A stretch of DNA of 64,000 bases from Saprospiraceae bacterium (lineage in GTDB: Bacteria; Bacteroidota; Bacteroidia; Chitinophagales; Saprospiraceae): the NCBI GenBank assembly GCA_026129545.1, contig JAHCHX010000001.1, positions 3,379,001 through 3,443,000 on the forward strand, in the 5' to 3' direction. The notes under the pieces were generated by a model, which was given only the letters and a program-made list of their open reading frames with translations, was not told where the DNA came from and did not search any database. A program made the translations under genes and the position numbers. Shown in pieces: positions 36,534-46,098 of the stretch (the first letter of the stretch is position 1; the number at the start of each line of letters is the position of its first letter).

Positions 36534-38723
36534 TTATTTTATTATCATCAATTTAGTACTTGCCTTGGTTCCTTCTATTATAGTTTCTAAAATATATATA
36601 TCTGGGCTTAGCAAGGAAGTGTCTATTTCCTGGTGATTTGAAAATAAACTTCCTTCGAGAGCAACACGGCCAAATTTATTGTATATCTTAAATTTGCCAT
36701 CAACAACTTGAACAACTTTGCGATTGTTATCGTCGTCTGGTTCTTCTGTAACAGATATAGTTATCGTTCCTCTTGAGGGATTAGGAATGGGTTGAATTGA
36801 AACACCTTTTCCAATGCCCCCACAGTTTGCAACTTCGTATGGGAAACTAAGTTGCGTTACTCCACAGGAGTTGGTCAATGTCGCAGTTATGTATCCATAC
36901 CCGGCAGTTCTTGCCGATTTATATTTTGCAATGGCAGGGCCTCCATATAGGTGGCCAAGTGGGCCGGTGAAGGACCAGGAAACAGAGGTTCCTTGTAATA
37001 GTGGTGTAGTACCCAACCCATAATCAAGGGACGCAACTCCTGGGGAGTTAAAACAGAGATAATCATCTCCCTCAAGAGTGGCGATAGGTGTACCGACCCA
37101 TATCGGGATTGATACGACTATTGCACCATTACAATTAGAGAGGGGATCAATTGTAAACGAAAGTGTTGCAGAACCGGAACTATTACTTGATGCCGCTCGA
37201 AGAGTTGCTGTAGTACCTGAACCTGATGTGGCTGCACCTGATCCGGTTGCAAATAAATTAGTAGGCAATACCGCCCAAGTAACGATTCTGCCTGGATCAA
37301 GGTTGGTAAGAGAGAATGTTTTATTAGAAGTGCATATCGGACCTGTCCCATTGATAAATGGGGATCTAATAGCATTTAGAGTCTGCGGATTCCCATTTGC
37401 TCCAAGCCAATCACTAAGGCGCGTTGGTGTTGTTCCTCCGCCAGTCCAAGAAACACTAAACCTCCCATAATCATTATTATCGATAAGTCCGCCTCCGTTC
37501 AAGCAGCCAATATTATTATCACCACCATGTAATTGACCGATAATTAGTTGCGAAGCATCAAATAATGGAGAACCTGATGATCCCGGTTCAACTAAACCTG
37601 TACTCCACTGGTTAACTATCCAAAAATTAGGGTCACTTGTATCTAATGGGTCATTATCTATAGAAATCTTTTTAACATCACCCCTTGGATGATGGATTGC
37701 AGTCATGGCTTGAGTTGGGATTGATGCATTTCTATTCCATCCAGCCAAAGCGATCGTGGATTGACTCGTTATTGAACCGGAGAGTTCAAGGAGCGCAAAA
37801 TCCGTAGTATTCCATGATGCCCTCAAGTTTGCGCCAGAATACGTAATCCATGTTGTTGGCTCCAAGCCCCGGCATGTCGGAGCCACAGGGTTTGGGCTAT
37901 TATAATTAAATCTGAAGGTCCAGTTTAAAAATCCACTTGCCCCACTCAGGCAATGAAAAGCTGTTAAAAAAAAGGGATCAAAATCAAGGCATGAATTATT
38001 AATCAATGCTCCCGAGCACCATGCGCTATTGTTTACAAATATTAATGCAACTGCATCGCGTTGATTTCCCCACCCTGCCCCAGCCGGGCAATTAACGTCA
38101 ACATTGCATAATTGCGAGTCATCATATGCCCTGTCCTGTACTGTTTTTTCTTGAAACTCGCCAATATCTTGAAAACCGTAAATCACATTCGAAATATTGA
38201 CTGCAAATGACGGATATGCTTCTTTCGGTACGATTGCCTCAACTATTACTTCATTGCCCCTTATTACATCGGTGGAATATTTTCCCTCATGCACATGTTT
38301 TCGCTCAATGGGGCCGGAATACATTGTTTCTGTACTATTGTAAACATAAATTTTAGCTCCCTCCGGTAGTTCTAAATCTGTAAACTCAAAATTTAAAGAT
38401 TTTGCATCAGGAGCGGTAAACGATTTTTTCCAGATAATAAAACCTCCGTTGTTCTCTGCTTCGCCTTCATTTTTTGAAACTGAAGTAGGTATTTTTATGC
38501 CAAACCGTGGAATTTCAACTCCATTTGCCAAGTCTTCCGCCAGAACAGCGGCAATGTCTACCTCTGGCAAGAGTTTGGGTTCAACGTACTTCTCACTATG
38601 AAGTGGTATGAAATCGGTAATTGAGTTGCCATTCAAGACAACTGTTGGAACCTGGCTAAGGCCAGTATTGGGTAAAATAAGGTAGCATACAGTGAAAAAA
38701 ATTAAACCGTTTGCCCTTCCCAA
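36534..38723 (-). CDS. Trypsin-like (lysyl-endopeptidase type) serine protease with T9SS sorting domain
   Basis: 729 aa. The signal peptide MGRANGLIFFTVCYLILPNT is followed by a propeptide with a jelly-roll segment (LNFEFTDLELPEGAKIYVYN). The S1 domain has all triad residues: His in FFLTAFHCLSG, Asp in NTTDFALLELSG, Ser in EPGSSGSPLFD. The combination resembles Achromobacter-type lysyl endopeptidases and related exported S1 proteases. A PKD-like segment follows, and the C-terminus IQPIPNPSRGTITISV ... LLSPDIYILETIIEG is a T9SS type A domain. It would be exposed on or released from the surface. First gene of its cassette, 65 bp from the boundary. Confidence 0.87.
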   Translation of the reverse strand: MGRANGLIFFTVCYLILPNTGLSQVPTVVLNGNSITDFIPLHSEKYVEPKLLPEVDIAAVLAEDLANGVEIPRFGIKIPTSVSKNEGEAENNGGFIIWKKSFTAPDAKSLNFEFTDLELPEGAKIYVYNSTETMYSGPIERKHVHEGKYSTDVIRGNEVIVEAIVPKEAYPSFAVNISNVIYGFQDIGEFQEKTVQDRAYDDSQLCNVDVNCPAGAGWGNQRDAVALIFVNNSAWCSGALINNSCLDFDPFFLTAFHCLSGASGFLNWTFRFNYNSPNPVAPTCRGLEPTTWITYSGANLRASWNTTDFALLELSGSITSQSTIALAGWNRNASIPTQAMTAIHHPRGDVKKISIDNDPLDTSDPNFWIVNQWSTGLVEPGSSGSPLFDASQLIIGQLHGGDNNIGCLNGGGLIDNNDYGRFSVSWTGGGTTPTRLSDWLGANGNPQTLNAIRSPFINGTGPICTSNKTFSLTNLDPGRIVTWAVLPTNLFATGSGAATSGSGTTATLRAASSNSSGSATLSFTIDPLSNCNGAIVVSIPIWVGTPIATLEGDDYLCFNSPGVASLDYGLGTTPLLQGTSVSWSFTGPLGHLYGGPAIAKYKSARTAGYGYITATLTNSCGVTQLSFPYEVANCGGIGKGVSIQPIPNPSRGTITISVTEEPDDDNNRKVVQVVDGKFKIYNKFGRVALEGSLFSNHQEIDTSLLSPDIYILETIIEGTKASTKLMIIK

Positions 38724-38787
38724 GAAACTGAAATCAGATGCTTTTTTTATGATTTACTCTTTTTGGTGAAAAAATTTGTTTTAAATT

Positions 38788-38858
38788 GGACATAACGGCT
38801 GCATCTACGCCTGTGCCGCCTTTTTGGGCGGCATGGGCGTAGAATGCGTTGTTCAACG
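38788..38858 (-). repeat. attC-like site H
   Basis: GGACATAAC, arms GCATCTACGCC ... GGGCGTAGAATGC with inner GCCGCC ... GGCGGC, then GTTCAACG. It pairs exactly with CGTTGAAC at 39906-39913. Confidence 0.75.
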
Positions 38859-38861
38859 ATT

Positions 38862-39317
38862 TTATTCTGGTTCAATTACTTGACCATTTCTTTTGGTGCA
38901 TTTTACATACACTGTGTATACACCCACCATCGTATCATTTGAATTGTAGGCAGAATCGTTTCTAATTTTTATAGTGTAAGCACCATTCGCTGAAAGAACT
39001 CCTGTATTTATTTCTAAACTTTTTTTATCATTTCCAAACATTCCATTATAATCATCAACTAATAATGCACCAGAAGGGTCGCATAACTGATAACGAATTT
39101 TTAGATAGTCACCAAGTGGGACAATCGACAATTCCAAAATATCACCTGCTCCCAATGGGATTTTGATTTCTTGCTGTTCGTGTTGGACACGAAACTCCCC
39201 TTCAAATTTATCTCCGCATTTTGCTTGCATGGTAACTGTGCTAACCTGTGCATTTGCAAAATGTGTAGCACAACAAAAAACGAGTAGGCAAAAGAGATTT
39301 GACTTTTTCATTTTCAT
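38862..39317 (-). CDS. Small exported protein, PPC-like beta-sandwich
   Basis: 151 aa with signal peptide MKMKKSNLFCLLVFCCATHF ending ANAQ. The mature part reads like one bacterial pre-peptidase C-terminal-type beta-sandwich: GDKFEGEFRVQ, IPLGAGDILELSIVPLGDYL and SANGAYTIKIRNDS.... It has one Cys pair at most (KCGDKF, VKCTKRN). Function unknown. It lies 12 bp downstream of the SH3-like gene, and the two fill a 1.1-kb cassette, so they probably work together at the cell envelope. Confidence 0.65.
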   Translation of the reverse strand: MKMKKSNLFCLLVFCCATHFANAQVSTVTMQAKCGDKFEGEFRVQHEQQEIKIPLGAGDILELSIVPLGDYLKIRYQLCDPSGALLVDDYNGMFGNDKKSLEINTGVLSANGAYTIKIRNDSAYNSNDTMVGVYTVYVKCTKRNGQVIEPE

Positions 39318-39329
39318 AACATTTTTGAA

Positions 39330-39887
39330 TTATTGACAAGGCAGAACTCTTTCGATGGCTACCCAGCCTGAAATACTATTTTCTGCCTTTATTTTCACCA
39401 TTTCTTTGTTATCTGATTTTGCAAGGATTATGACCCTTGTTCCAGGTTCAAGCCTGTCTTTTAACGGTTGCATACCTTTGGTTGGATGTCTATATAATTG
39501 AATCGCACCACCACCATCTGAATTACCTTGAACAGTAAAACATTGCTGAGTGCTAAAATCATCTTTATCTGTTTCATTATCTGCTGTAATTACGGGTTTA
39601 GCAGGAGTGGAAGTTGGTGGGTTTGCTTCAACTACTGGCTTGCTTTTTTGGGCAGGTATTTCTTCTAAAAGCTTTCTTTGGGGTTCTGAGGTAGTATTAT
39701 CAATCCTCGGTTGATTTTCAGGTGCATCCATTAAATCTTTTGGTCTTTCATCAGGGGTATTTGGTGAATTTTCAATTGGATTAGTCAGGGATATAGTTGT
39801 GTCTTGAGCTATCTGGCATTGTCTTATCGCAATGAAAACGCCAATTATTGTAGCAATTGCTCCAACTGCGCCCCAATTTATTTTCAT
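39330..39887 (-). CDS. Membrane-anchored SH3-like protein
   Basis: 185 aa: an N-terminal membrane anchor (INWGAVGAIATIIGVFIAIR), a long Pro/Thr/Asn-rich linker (~30-110), and a C-terminal bacterial SH3-like module: AIQLYRHPTKGMQPLKDRLE, GTRVIILAKSDNKEMVKIKA and GWVAIERVLPCQ. SH3b domains bind wall or peptide ligands. The first gene of its cassette, it starts 26 bp from the boundary. The sequence supports a role at the periplasmic face of the membrane; the ligand cannot be said. Confidence 0.65.
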   Translation of the reverse strand: MKINWGAVGAIATIIGVFIAIRQCQIAQDTTISLTNPIENSPNTPDERPKDLMDAPENQPRIDNTTSEPQRKLLEEIPAQKSKPVVEANPPTSTPAKPVITADNETDKDDFSTQQCFTVQGNSDGGGAIQLYRHPTKGMQPLKDRLEPGTRVIILAKSDNKEMVKIKAENSISGWVAIERVLPCQ

Positions 39888-39905
39888 ATTTTTCTTGTTT
39901 TATTT

Positions 39906-39996
39906 CGTTGAACGTTTGCACTCCTGCCGTGCCCGCCTGCGTTGGGTTTGCGGGTTGGGCTTTGGCGGGCATGGACAGGAGTGCTTTGTTATGCCC
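39906..39996 (-). repeat. attC-like site I
   Basis: CGTTGAAC, arms GCACTCCTG ... CAGGAGTGC plus inner TGCCCGCC ... GGCGGGCA with unpaired spacers between, then GTTATGCCC. The two-stem layout with a mismatched spacer is that of classical attC. It pairs exactly with GGGCATAAC at 42163-42171. Confidence 0.8.
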
Positions 39997-39998
39997 TT

Positions 39999-42125
39999 TT
40001 ATTTATTGTCATCGGCTTCTTCTGGAATTAAGAAATCCAAAAATAGCAAGACTGCTTTATGATAGTCGTCTTCAAATTTCAAATCCCAGCGTCTTTCCAT
40101 AAATTCTAAAAGTTTGTAACCTCTATCCAAGATTGTTTCAGCGTTCCAGTCAGGATATGAGGCTACTTCAATTTCTGAATGAGAGCCGTCAGAGTATCCT
40201 TGCCTTATTTTCTCATTTCTATCATTGAATTTGGGGTTCTTTTTATCGCTGAAACAGTCGTTTTGAAGGCTCGAATTTATGCTTTGTGAAAGAGGCAGAA
40301 GATTGCCCAATGTTCCCTGCAAATAGGCTTGCTCTGCTTTTTTTAGTCCTTTGAAATTTATTTTCCAGCATTTTTCCTCTGGGGTTTGCGGGTAAATATG
40401 CTCGATGGACACTTTATCCTTTTCACCTTTTATGAACAATTTCCAATCAATTTTCTGGCTCCCTCGTTGCCGAACTTTGTCCATTTCGTATTCGTACAGA
40501 AAATATCGTAGTCCATTCCAGTAGTAAAACCCGCCTCCACTTTTGAACTTCTTTTCGATGAACTTTTGGAAGTGGCTGTAATTGAAATATACTTGACTTT
40601 CGCCTTCGGGGGTGTAAAAACAAAAATTCATTCGTTCTTCCAGCCGTTCAACGATAGTATCTACGTCCAATTCATTTGTCCGCAATTGCCTTGCCGCCCT
40701 ATAAAATTCGCTGTTCCGATAGGTTGAAAATGCCCTACTCAATCTAAATGTGGCAAAAATGAACCTTTCAACTGCTTTGAACAATCGAACTCTATCTTTT
40801 GTACCTACACCCTCCGAGATGAATGATACCGTAATCAAAGGGCGGAAGTAAACGATACCAATCCTATTCAAGCGGTCAATCCAAAGGCTTTCTTGACTTG
40901 TTAAATCTGAATTATTTATTGGGTTGTGGGTATTATACCAATGAACCGCTGCTGATTTTAAACTTCCAACATACTCTTCGATTTCCTTTGGGGACAATTT
41001 TGAACGCTTCACAACGGTTGCTTCTTCGCCATTAACATCAACTTCTTCTTGGTCGTTTTCTTCGTCCTCTCGAACTTCTTCAAAGGATTGAATTGAGTTC
41101 AATTTTACCTCTGTCTTTGAGTAAATATTTTGGGCTGTAAATTTTCTGTCCAACAGAAAACGAATGTAATCATCGCCTTTTTCTCGTGTGTACTGGAAGT
41201 ACATTATCCAATGAGCAATCAAAAAATCATCATCATTCAAAGGATTTTGCTTGTTTCTACCTAATTGATAGTATATTTCTTTCCAAGCGTCGTTGATTTT
41301 TTCCCGCAACGATGTTTTCTCATCTGCCTCTAACTCTTTATCGTCGTAAAGTGTGGTGAGATAAATCAGTCTGTTTTTTAAAAGTTCAAGGTTTGACAGT
41401 TTTTTTCCTCGATTGTTCATCGTCTCGAACGCAACGAAAACATCAAAATCATCGCTTATTTCATAGACGTTGAACATCAAGTTCTGTGTCAGTTTTCTAA
41501 ACAGGATTTCAATTTCATTCAACCCTTCCTTTTGGTAAAAGTTGGTCAGGTTTTCTACGAAGAAGTTTTTGGCGTTATTCAGGTTCAAAGTATAAAAGGT
41601 CTCCTGAATTGTGCCGCTATTGGGTTCTTTGAATATCCTATATTTTAGAAATTGGAAACTTGGGTTGTCAACCTCGTATCCGAATTTATACGTTCTAATT
41701 ATAAATTGCGGCGGGCGTTCAATTACCAGATATTCTTCTTTTATTGCTTTTAAACTGAACGAGCCTAAATATATTTCTTCTTCTTTTTTATCTTTATTTT
41801 CTTTTATATTGGACAGTAGTTCTATCAAGGCTTGGATAAAAATGACAAAAGTTGTAAGCCGCTGCTGCCCGTCAACAATATGAAAAGCCTTGAAGCCTCT
41901 GTCCTCAATCAACCACCGCTCATCGTTCCAACTACTCCAAACGCTTTTTTCTAACTTTTTCAGGGACAATAATCCTGTGTAATGAAATCTATCCGCTGGC
42001 AGGTTTACCAAATCTTCCCAAAAATCTTGCAACTGCCGTGATGTCCATGCAAATCCTCTTTGGTAATCTGGGATTTTAAAAATCCTGTCTTTGAAGATGC
42101 TTTTCAGTGGTTCTAATTCCTTCAT
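39999..42125 (-). CDS. GmrSD-type DUF262/DUF1524 protein (type IV restriction-like, anti-phage)
   Basis: 708 aa joining both halves of GmrSD-like systems. The N-terminal DUF262 domain has KIPDYQRGFAWTSRQLQDFW (residues ~17-36) and IVDGQQRLTT (83-92), the DGQQR motif of its ParB-like nucleotide-binding fold. The C-terminal DUF1524 domain has VSIEHIYPQTPEEKCW and LGNLLPLSQSINSSLQND, a His-Me/HNH nuclease core. Family members cut modified phage DNA in an NTP-dependent way. An acidic linker (EDEENDQEEVDVNGEE) lies in the middle. It is the only gene in its 2.3-kb cassette and starts 38 bp from the boundary, so this is a defence gene carried as a mobile cassette. Confidence 0.88.
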   Translation of the reverse strand: MKELEPLKSIFKDRIFKIPDYQRGFAWTSRQLQDFWEDLVNLPADRFHYTGLLSLKKLEKSVWSSWNDERWLIEDRGFKAFHIVDGQQRLTTFVIFIQALIELLSNIKENKDKKEEEIYLGSFSLKAIKEEYLVIERPPQFIIRTYKFGYEVDNPSFQFLKYRIFKEPNSGTIQETFYTLNLNNAKNFFVENLTNFYQKEGLNEIEILFRKLTQNLMFNVYEISDDFDVFVAFETMNNRGKKLSNLELLKNRLIYLTTLYDDKELEADEKTSLREKINDAWKEIYYQLGRNKQNPLNDDDFLIAHWIMYFQYTREKGDDYIRFLLDRKFTAQNIYSKTEVKLNSIQSFEEVREDEENDQEEVDVNGEEATVVKRSKLSPKEIEEYVGSLKSAAVHWYNTHNPINNSDLTSQESLWIDRLNRIGIVYFRPLITVSFISEGVGTKDRVRLFKAVERFIFATFRLSRAFSTYRNSEFYRAARQLRTNELDVDTIVERLEERMNFCFYTPEGESQVYFNYSHFQKFIEKKFKSGGGFYYWNGLRYFLYEYEMDKVRQRGSQKIDWKLFIKGEKDKVSIEHIYPQTPEEKCWKINFKGLKKAEQAYLQGTLGNLLPLSQSINSSLQNDCFSDKKNPKFNDRNEKIRQGYSDGSHSEIEVASYPDWNAETILDRGYKLLEFMERRWDLKFEDDYHKAVLLFLDFLIPEEADDNK

Positions 42126-42162
42126 TATTTATTTATATTTTTATTTTTTTCTTTTTTTAGTT

Positions 42163-42251
42163 GGGCATAACGGGGGCATGGACGACGGCGCGGCGGGTTG
42201 GGCCTTGCGGGTTGCCTTCGCCGCGCTGTGCGGCCATGCATTGTTAGCACC
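42163..42251 (-). repeat. attC-like site J
   Basis: GGGCATAAC, arms GCATGG ... CCATGC and CGCCGCGC-type inner stem, then GTTAGCACC. It pairs exactly with GGTGCTAAC at 45906-45914. Confidence 0.8.
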
Positions 42252-42258
42252 TTTTTTA

Positions 42259-42436
42259 GGGTGTGATTCCAATTCGATGTACTTTTCAAGCTTTTTCAAG
42301 GGGCCATTTGAGAGCGGTTTCAAAAAGCAGGTCGGCATCTATCAGAATTGAAAAAAAGTATATAAAAAACATCTGTCCTGCCTCGATTTTCAATAAAAAA
42401 CAATTGAATAGGGTACATCGAATTGGAATCACACCC
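42259..42436. mobile_element. 178-bp MITE-like element
   Basis: Near-perfect 24-bp terminal inverted repeats (GGGTGTGATTCCAATTCG... and complement). Flanks both contain CCTTTTTTA, a likely ~9-bp target duplication whose exact edges overlap the repeat ends. No open reading frame inside. It lies just behind attC-like site J in the gene-poor tail of the cassette. Confidence 0.55.
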
Positions 42437-42599
42437 CTTTTTTATTTCCGAGGCCGCCAAAGGCGGCTCCAAATTACAAATTTGGTGAGCTTCAACCATG
42501 CTTTCGGAGCAGGTTTTTCGTTCGAAAACTTCTGGAAATCAAATATTTATTCGCGTCGTCGCCACGGGCATTTTTGAAACATTACCATCGCTTTTGGCA

Positions 42600-43463
42600 T
42601 TAGAATATAGAAAATGCGTAGGTGATGCCGCCGGTAAAAAAGAAATTGGACCCTTTGCTTTCGTTGAAAATCTTGCCTGTAGGTATACCGTCAATTAGAT
42701 ATTCCGCATTTGTTCTTCCTACGATCTTGTTACCGAACCAGATACCTCCTCCCAAATAGACCCCAAAATTTTTATTCAAATTGTAACCGATATTGGAACG
42801 AATCTCCAGCATTCCCCAAAAATTTTTTACATCGTATTCCTTCCCTTGCCGGAAAGTCTCTATAATCGTATAAACATGCTCACTCGTCGCAAGCATGGTT
42901 GTACCCGTCCCGTCACCTAAAGATAATTGCTCGTTTGAAAAGCCTAAAACATATCCACACCCGGGAGCGATAAAGAGATTTTTACGGAGGAAAAAAAACT
43001 TCTTCGATATACGGACAGGGAACAGGTTGGCAGATTCAAAATACTGTTCTGAGCCAATCCCGTGTGGTTTTTTCAGGTTCCAGCCAATTTGAAAATCTTG
43101 CCTGAAAAAACCAATCTCAAATGAAAAATGGGCAGATGAAGTATATCCAATCTGAAAACCGGCACGTTTTGCATAAGCACTGCTCAACGCACACCCTTTT
43201 ATGGTTTCCTCTGAATTGGCAAGCACCTGCAATTCTTTATAAAAATCTCTTTTAACGCCGTATTCAAATGTCAGATTAACAGACTTTGAAAGAGTTTGGG
43301 CCGTAATTAAATTATAGGCGAAAAATAACAAAAGGGTAAATGCATGGCAAGCATTTAATCGCAACGTAACGGACCTCGCCACAAAATGAAACGTCCCCCT
43401 GCCACAATCGGAAGAGTTCGACGCAGCAAATCCATTGAATTTTATTTTATAATTGTAGTTCAT
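42600..43463 (-). CDS. Outer-membrane beta-barrel protein (PorT/OmpA-barrel-like)
   Basis: 287 aa. The hydrophobic segment ACHAFTLLLFFAYNLITAQ near residues 39-57 is a signal peptide, so the true start may be downstream of 43463. The rest alternates strands typical of eight-stranded Bacteroidota barrels: NLTFEYGVKRDFYKELQV, FSFEIGFFRQDFQIGW, FIAPGCGYVLGF and NIGYNLNKNFGVYLGGG, closing with FFTGGITYAFSIF, whose terminal Phe favours BAM recognition. Second gene of its cassette, behind the PKD lipoprotein. Function unknown. Confidence 0.75.
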   Translation of the reverse strand: MNYNYKIKFNGFAASNSSDCGRGTFHFVARSVTLRLNACHAFTLLLFFAYNLITAQTLSKSVNLTFEYGVKRDFYKELQVLANSEETIKGCALSSAYAKRAGFQIGYTSSAHFSFEIGFFRQDFQIGWNLKKPHGIGSEQYFESANLFPVRISKKFFFLRKNLFIAPGCGYVLGFSNEQLSLGDGTGTTMLATSEHVYTIIETFRQGKEYDVKNFWGMLEIRSNIGYNLNKNFGVYLGGGIWFGNKIVGRTNAEYLIDGIPTGKIFNESKGSNFFFTGGITYAFSIF

Positions 43464-43585
43464 CCCTGATCATTTTGAAATGATGTAATTTTATGCTCAG
43501 GGGAATACAGAACTGATTTAGACGGATCCATGAAACTGGCTTTTATTTTATCATTGTAATCCTGTATTCCCCAAACTATTAAAAA

Positions 43586-45229
43586 CTAATACAGGACTTC
43601 ATCTTTAACGAACGGTAACGATCCATTTTCGATGACCCTGAAAGTGGCCTTGTACATGCCGGATCTGACTCGGTATTTATCTGCGCAGCAATTATCTACG
43701 TAATGGATACTTGATCTATTTGTTCCTGATTCAATGCCATCAAAGCCGATTAGTCCGCAGTCTCCCAATATATAGCACGGTGTGGAGGGCCCATCACCTC
43801 CAAGATGGATTTCCAGCAGTTCAAAAGGAGATGTTTTGTATTTGTTTCCTTTTTTTCTGTAACACGTCAACTTCATTCCATGATAGCTGCTGTTATTTTT
43901 ATTAACAATGTACAACTCGGTTCTAAACTTGTATTGAGGCGTTACCCAATTATGATCAAGTTTATTCGGAGTAACTCCGCAACCAAAATTATAGGTCTTA
44001 CAAATTTGCCTTGCACAATTACCTGCGGAAATAACCGTTGCACAAACAGTATAATTTACGTTGCCGTTATAGGCGGGGAAATCGTGTTGGACAGTATAAT
44101 TATTTTGGACAGTTACATTGGCAGAGCCATCTCCAAAACTCCAAACAACCTGATAATCACCCGTAACGCCTTCCAGCGTTAATGTAAATGTAACATCAGG
44201 GAACTCGTCATTGGCTATATCCGGCTGTAGCTTTTCAAACGCACTCAGGTTTGCAATATTAATGGGAGTAGAACAATCGGCAAATTGAACTGTTCTGGTT
44301 TCAAAGCACGGGTTCAAGATACTCATTTGAACGCTTAAAGGGAAAATAGCGTTGGAGGGAACGGTGTATACAAATTCGTTGCCTGTTGCTGTTGCGATAA
44401 CGGCATTTTGTCCGTTGAAAATCTTCCAAGAAATTTGATTGGGATTAATCGGGCCAACAAAACTTACGGATGTATTTGTGAATTTATATGTATTAGCGCC
44501 GATATTATGCACGCTGAATGCGGGTATACAACAGTCGCCATCGTCGCATATTATCAGACTCTCATAGGTATTGATGTCCTCCAGTACCCTCGTATCAATC
44601 AGAATTACATTCGGAGCCAGTTCGACATTCAGGGGGTCTTCAACATTTCTGAGAGAAATTAATGCATTTAAATCATCATTGGTTACAATAAAAAAATGGT
44701 TATCGTCAACCAGTTTATAATAGATCCGCTTTATCTTGTACTCATTATATTGATTTAACATTGACTCCAGGTATGGATCCACAATGGTCGATTCGGGAAA
44801 ATCGCTGAAGTCCCCGCCGCTGTCAAGAATGGCATTTTCAGCACTTTCTATGTAAGTAAACAGGGAAGTAAAATTTAACCTTTCATTGAATTTGTTACAG
44901 GCCGGATATGTAGGGTAGTGAAAATCGCCATCTACTCCCGGTGTAATTCCTTTGCTTCTAAGATAGGGGTTGATGATGGAAGTGTCTTTTGATATTTGAA
45001 TCAAGGATTGTCGGACCCTTTCAAAGGTTACGTTATCCTTAAAACATAATATTCCATTTACACAACTGACATCATTGGTCTCTAAGGCATACAGATCGGT
45101 AGGAGTTCGGTCAGATGCCGAATCAGGAAAGGAGTTTTGGTGGTTCAGAGGGTTTTCTTTTGTACAAGTAATAAAAATTACCACTAACAAAAGCAATAAG
45201 GAGATCTGAAAAACGGACGTTTTTTTCAT
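43586..45229 (-). CDS. PKD-domain lipoprotein
   Basis: 547 aa. The start MKKTSVFQISLLLLLVVIFI leads to a lipobox Cys (FITC). The middle has a PKD domain with the hallmark VVWSFGDGSANVTVQNNY and CATVISAGNCARQICKTY (residues ~370-420), preceded by another immunoglobulin-like segment (FSVHNIGANTYKFTNTSVSF). The N-terminal 200 aa and the C-terminal 120 aa (CYRKKGNKYKTSPFELLEIH) are not recognised. PKD modules are extracellular spacers or ligand binders. First gene of its cassette, but 680 bp from the cassette boundary, unusually far. Confidence 0.75.
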   Translation of the reverse strand: MKKTSVFQISLLLLLVVIFITCTKENPLNHQNSFPDSASDRTPTDLYALETNDVSCVNGILCFKDNVTFERVRQSLIQISKDTSIINPYLRSKGITPGVDGDFHYPTYPACNKFNERLNFTSLFTYIESAENAILDSGGDFSDFPESTIVDPYLESMLNQYNEYKIKRIYYKLVDDNHFFIVTNDDLNALISLRNVEDPLNVELAPNVILIDTRVLEDINTYESLIICDDGDCCIPAFSVHNIGANTYKFTNTSVSFVGPINPNQISWKIFNGQNAVIATATGNEFVYTVPSNAIFPLSVQMSILNPCFETRTVQFADCSTPINIANLSAFEKLQPDIANDEFPDVTFTLTLEGVTGDYQVVWSFGDGSANVTVQNNYTVQHDFPAYNGNVNYTVCATVISAGNCARQICKTYNFGCGVTPNKLDHNWVTPQYKFRTELYIVNKNNSSYHGMKLTCYRKKGNKYKTSPFELLEIHLGGDGPSTPCYILGDCGLIGFDGIESGTNRSSIHYVDNCCADKYRVRSGMYKATFRVIENGSLPFVKDEVLY

Positions 45230-45905
45230 GTAAAAAAATTTAAGTGGTTAATGTGTAGAGGCTCTTGAAGCGAAAGCGGTTTGGAATCCAATTTTTTCAA
45301 AAATATCAAAGAACATAAACAAGCGTTATAGTCACTTCTGACGCTCAAATTATGCTCACTATTCAAGAACAAGTCCCTGCCTCCGACATGACTTCGGAAG
45401 CAGAGGCTTGGCCCAGAAAAGATTTGGTTAAGCGGTGTATTTCATCAGATTTTATTTTGGAATTTAAAAATATTGACTTTTTTTATCGGCACAAACAATC
45501 GTCTAAAAAAATTTTACTGCGCTCACCAAAACCGAGCCGCCCGCCCGGGATACCCGGATATCTTGGCAGTTGGCCGCCATACCAGAACAGTACTCCCGCC
45601 CGTCCGCTGCTTTTTATTGGTCTGCTGACCTGAGTTGGCTCTTCCTGACGCGTTTATAGTATGCAGAGGATGGGCCAACGCCCCGAATCCTCCCCCGCAA
45701 ACCCGGCCGATATCGCCCGTAAACTACTATAAATCAATATTTTATCGTCGTCGTCGCGGCGGGCCATCTGCCAAACCCGGGGTCAGAACTCCCGGAGCGG
45801 ATGCCCCCAACCAATCCCGGCAAGCCAGCTCGACATCGCCCAAAAACCGCTGAAAATCAAATATTTATTCGCGTCGTCGCATCGGGCCGTTTTTATTTTC
45901 CAATC
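45230..45905. other. Gene-poor 676-bp cassette head with imperfect repeats
   Basis: No supported gene. Two ~75-bp imperfect repeats (about 45700-45770 and 45820-45895) end in AATATTTwwTCGnGTCGTCGC followed by GGGCC; a third copy of that core is at 42543-42570, at the other end of the same cassette. GC-rich stretches with CCCGG motifs stand out from the AT-rich surroundings. Confidence 0.5.
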
Positions 45906-45978
45906 GGTGCTAACGGGGGCATGGACGACGTGGCGGCGGTTTATCCGGCGGCATGTCCGGCCATGCATAGTTAGTGGC
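45906..45978 (-). repeat. attC-like site K
   Basis: GGTGCTAAC, arms GCATGG ... CCATGC, then GTTAGTGGC. Confidence 0.75.
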
Positions 45979-46014
45979 ATTCCCTTTTAGGCCTTCCGGT
46001 GTCGTTGCCGCTAA
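45914..46014 (-). repeat. Gene-less 101-bp mini-cassette, copy 3
   Basis: Same body and length as the other four copies, ending GCCGCTAAC. Confidence 0.8.
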
Positions 46015-46098
46015 CGGTGGCACTCCCGCCCGTGCCGCCCTGCGTTGGTCTTGCGGGCTGGGCTTGGGCGGCATGGTCGGGAGTGCAAAGTTGTGTCC
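46007..46098 (-). repeat. attC-like site L
   Basis: GCCGCTAAC, arms GGCACTCCCG ... CGGGAGTGC with inner TGCCGCCC ... GGGCGGCA, then GTTGTGTCC. It pairs exactly with GGACACAAC at 51088-51096. Confidence 0.8.

Noticed and set aside
45352..45633. + strand frame in the cassette head
   Set aside because: Opposite to the cassette direction, Pro-rich translation of repeated CCCGG sequence, no recognisable domain.
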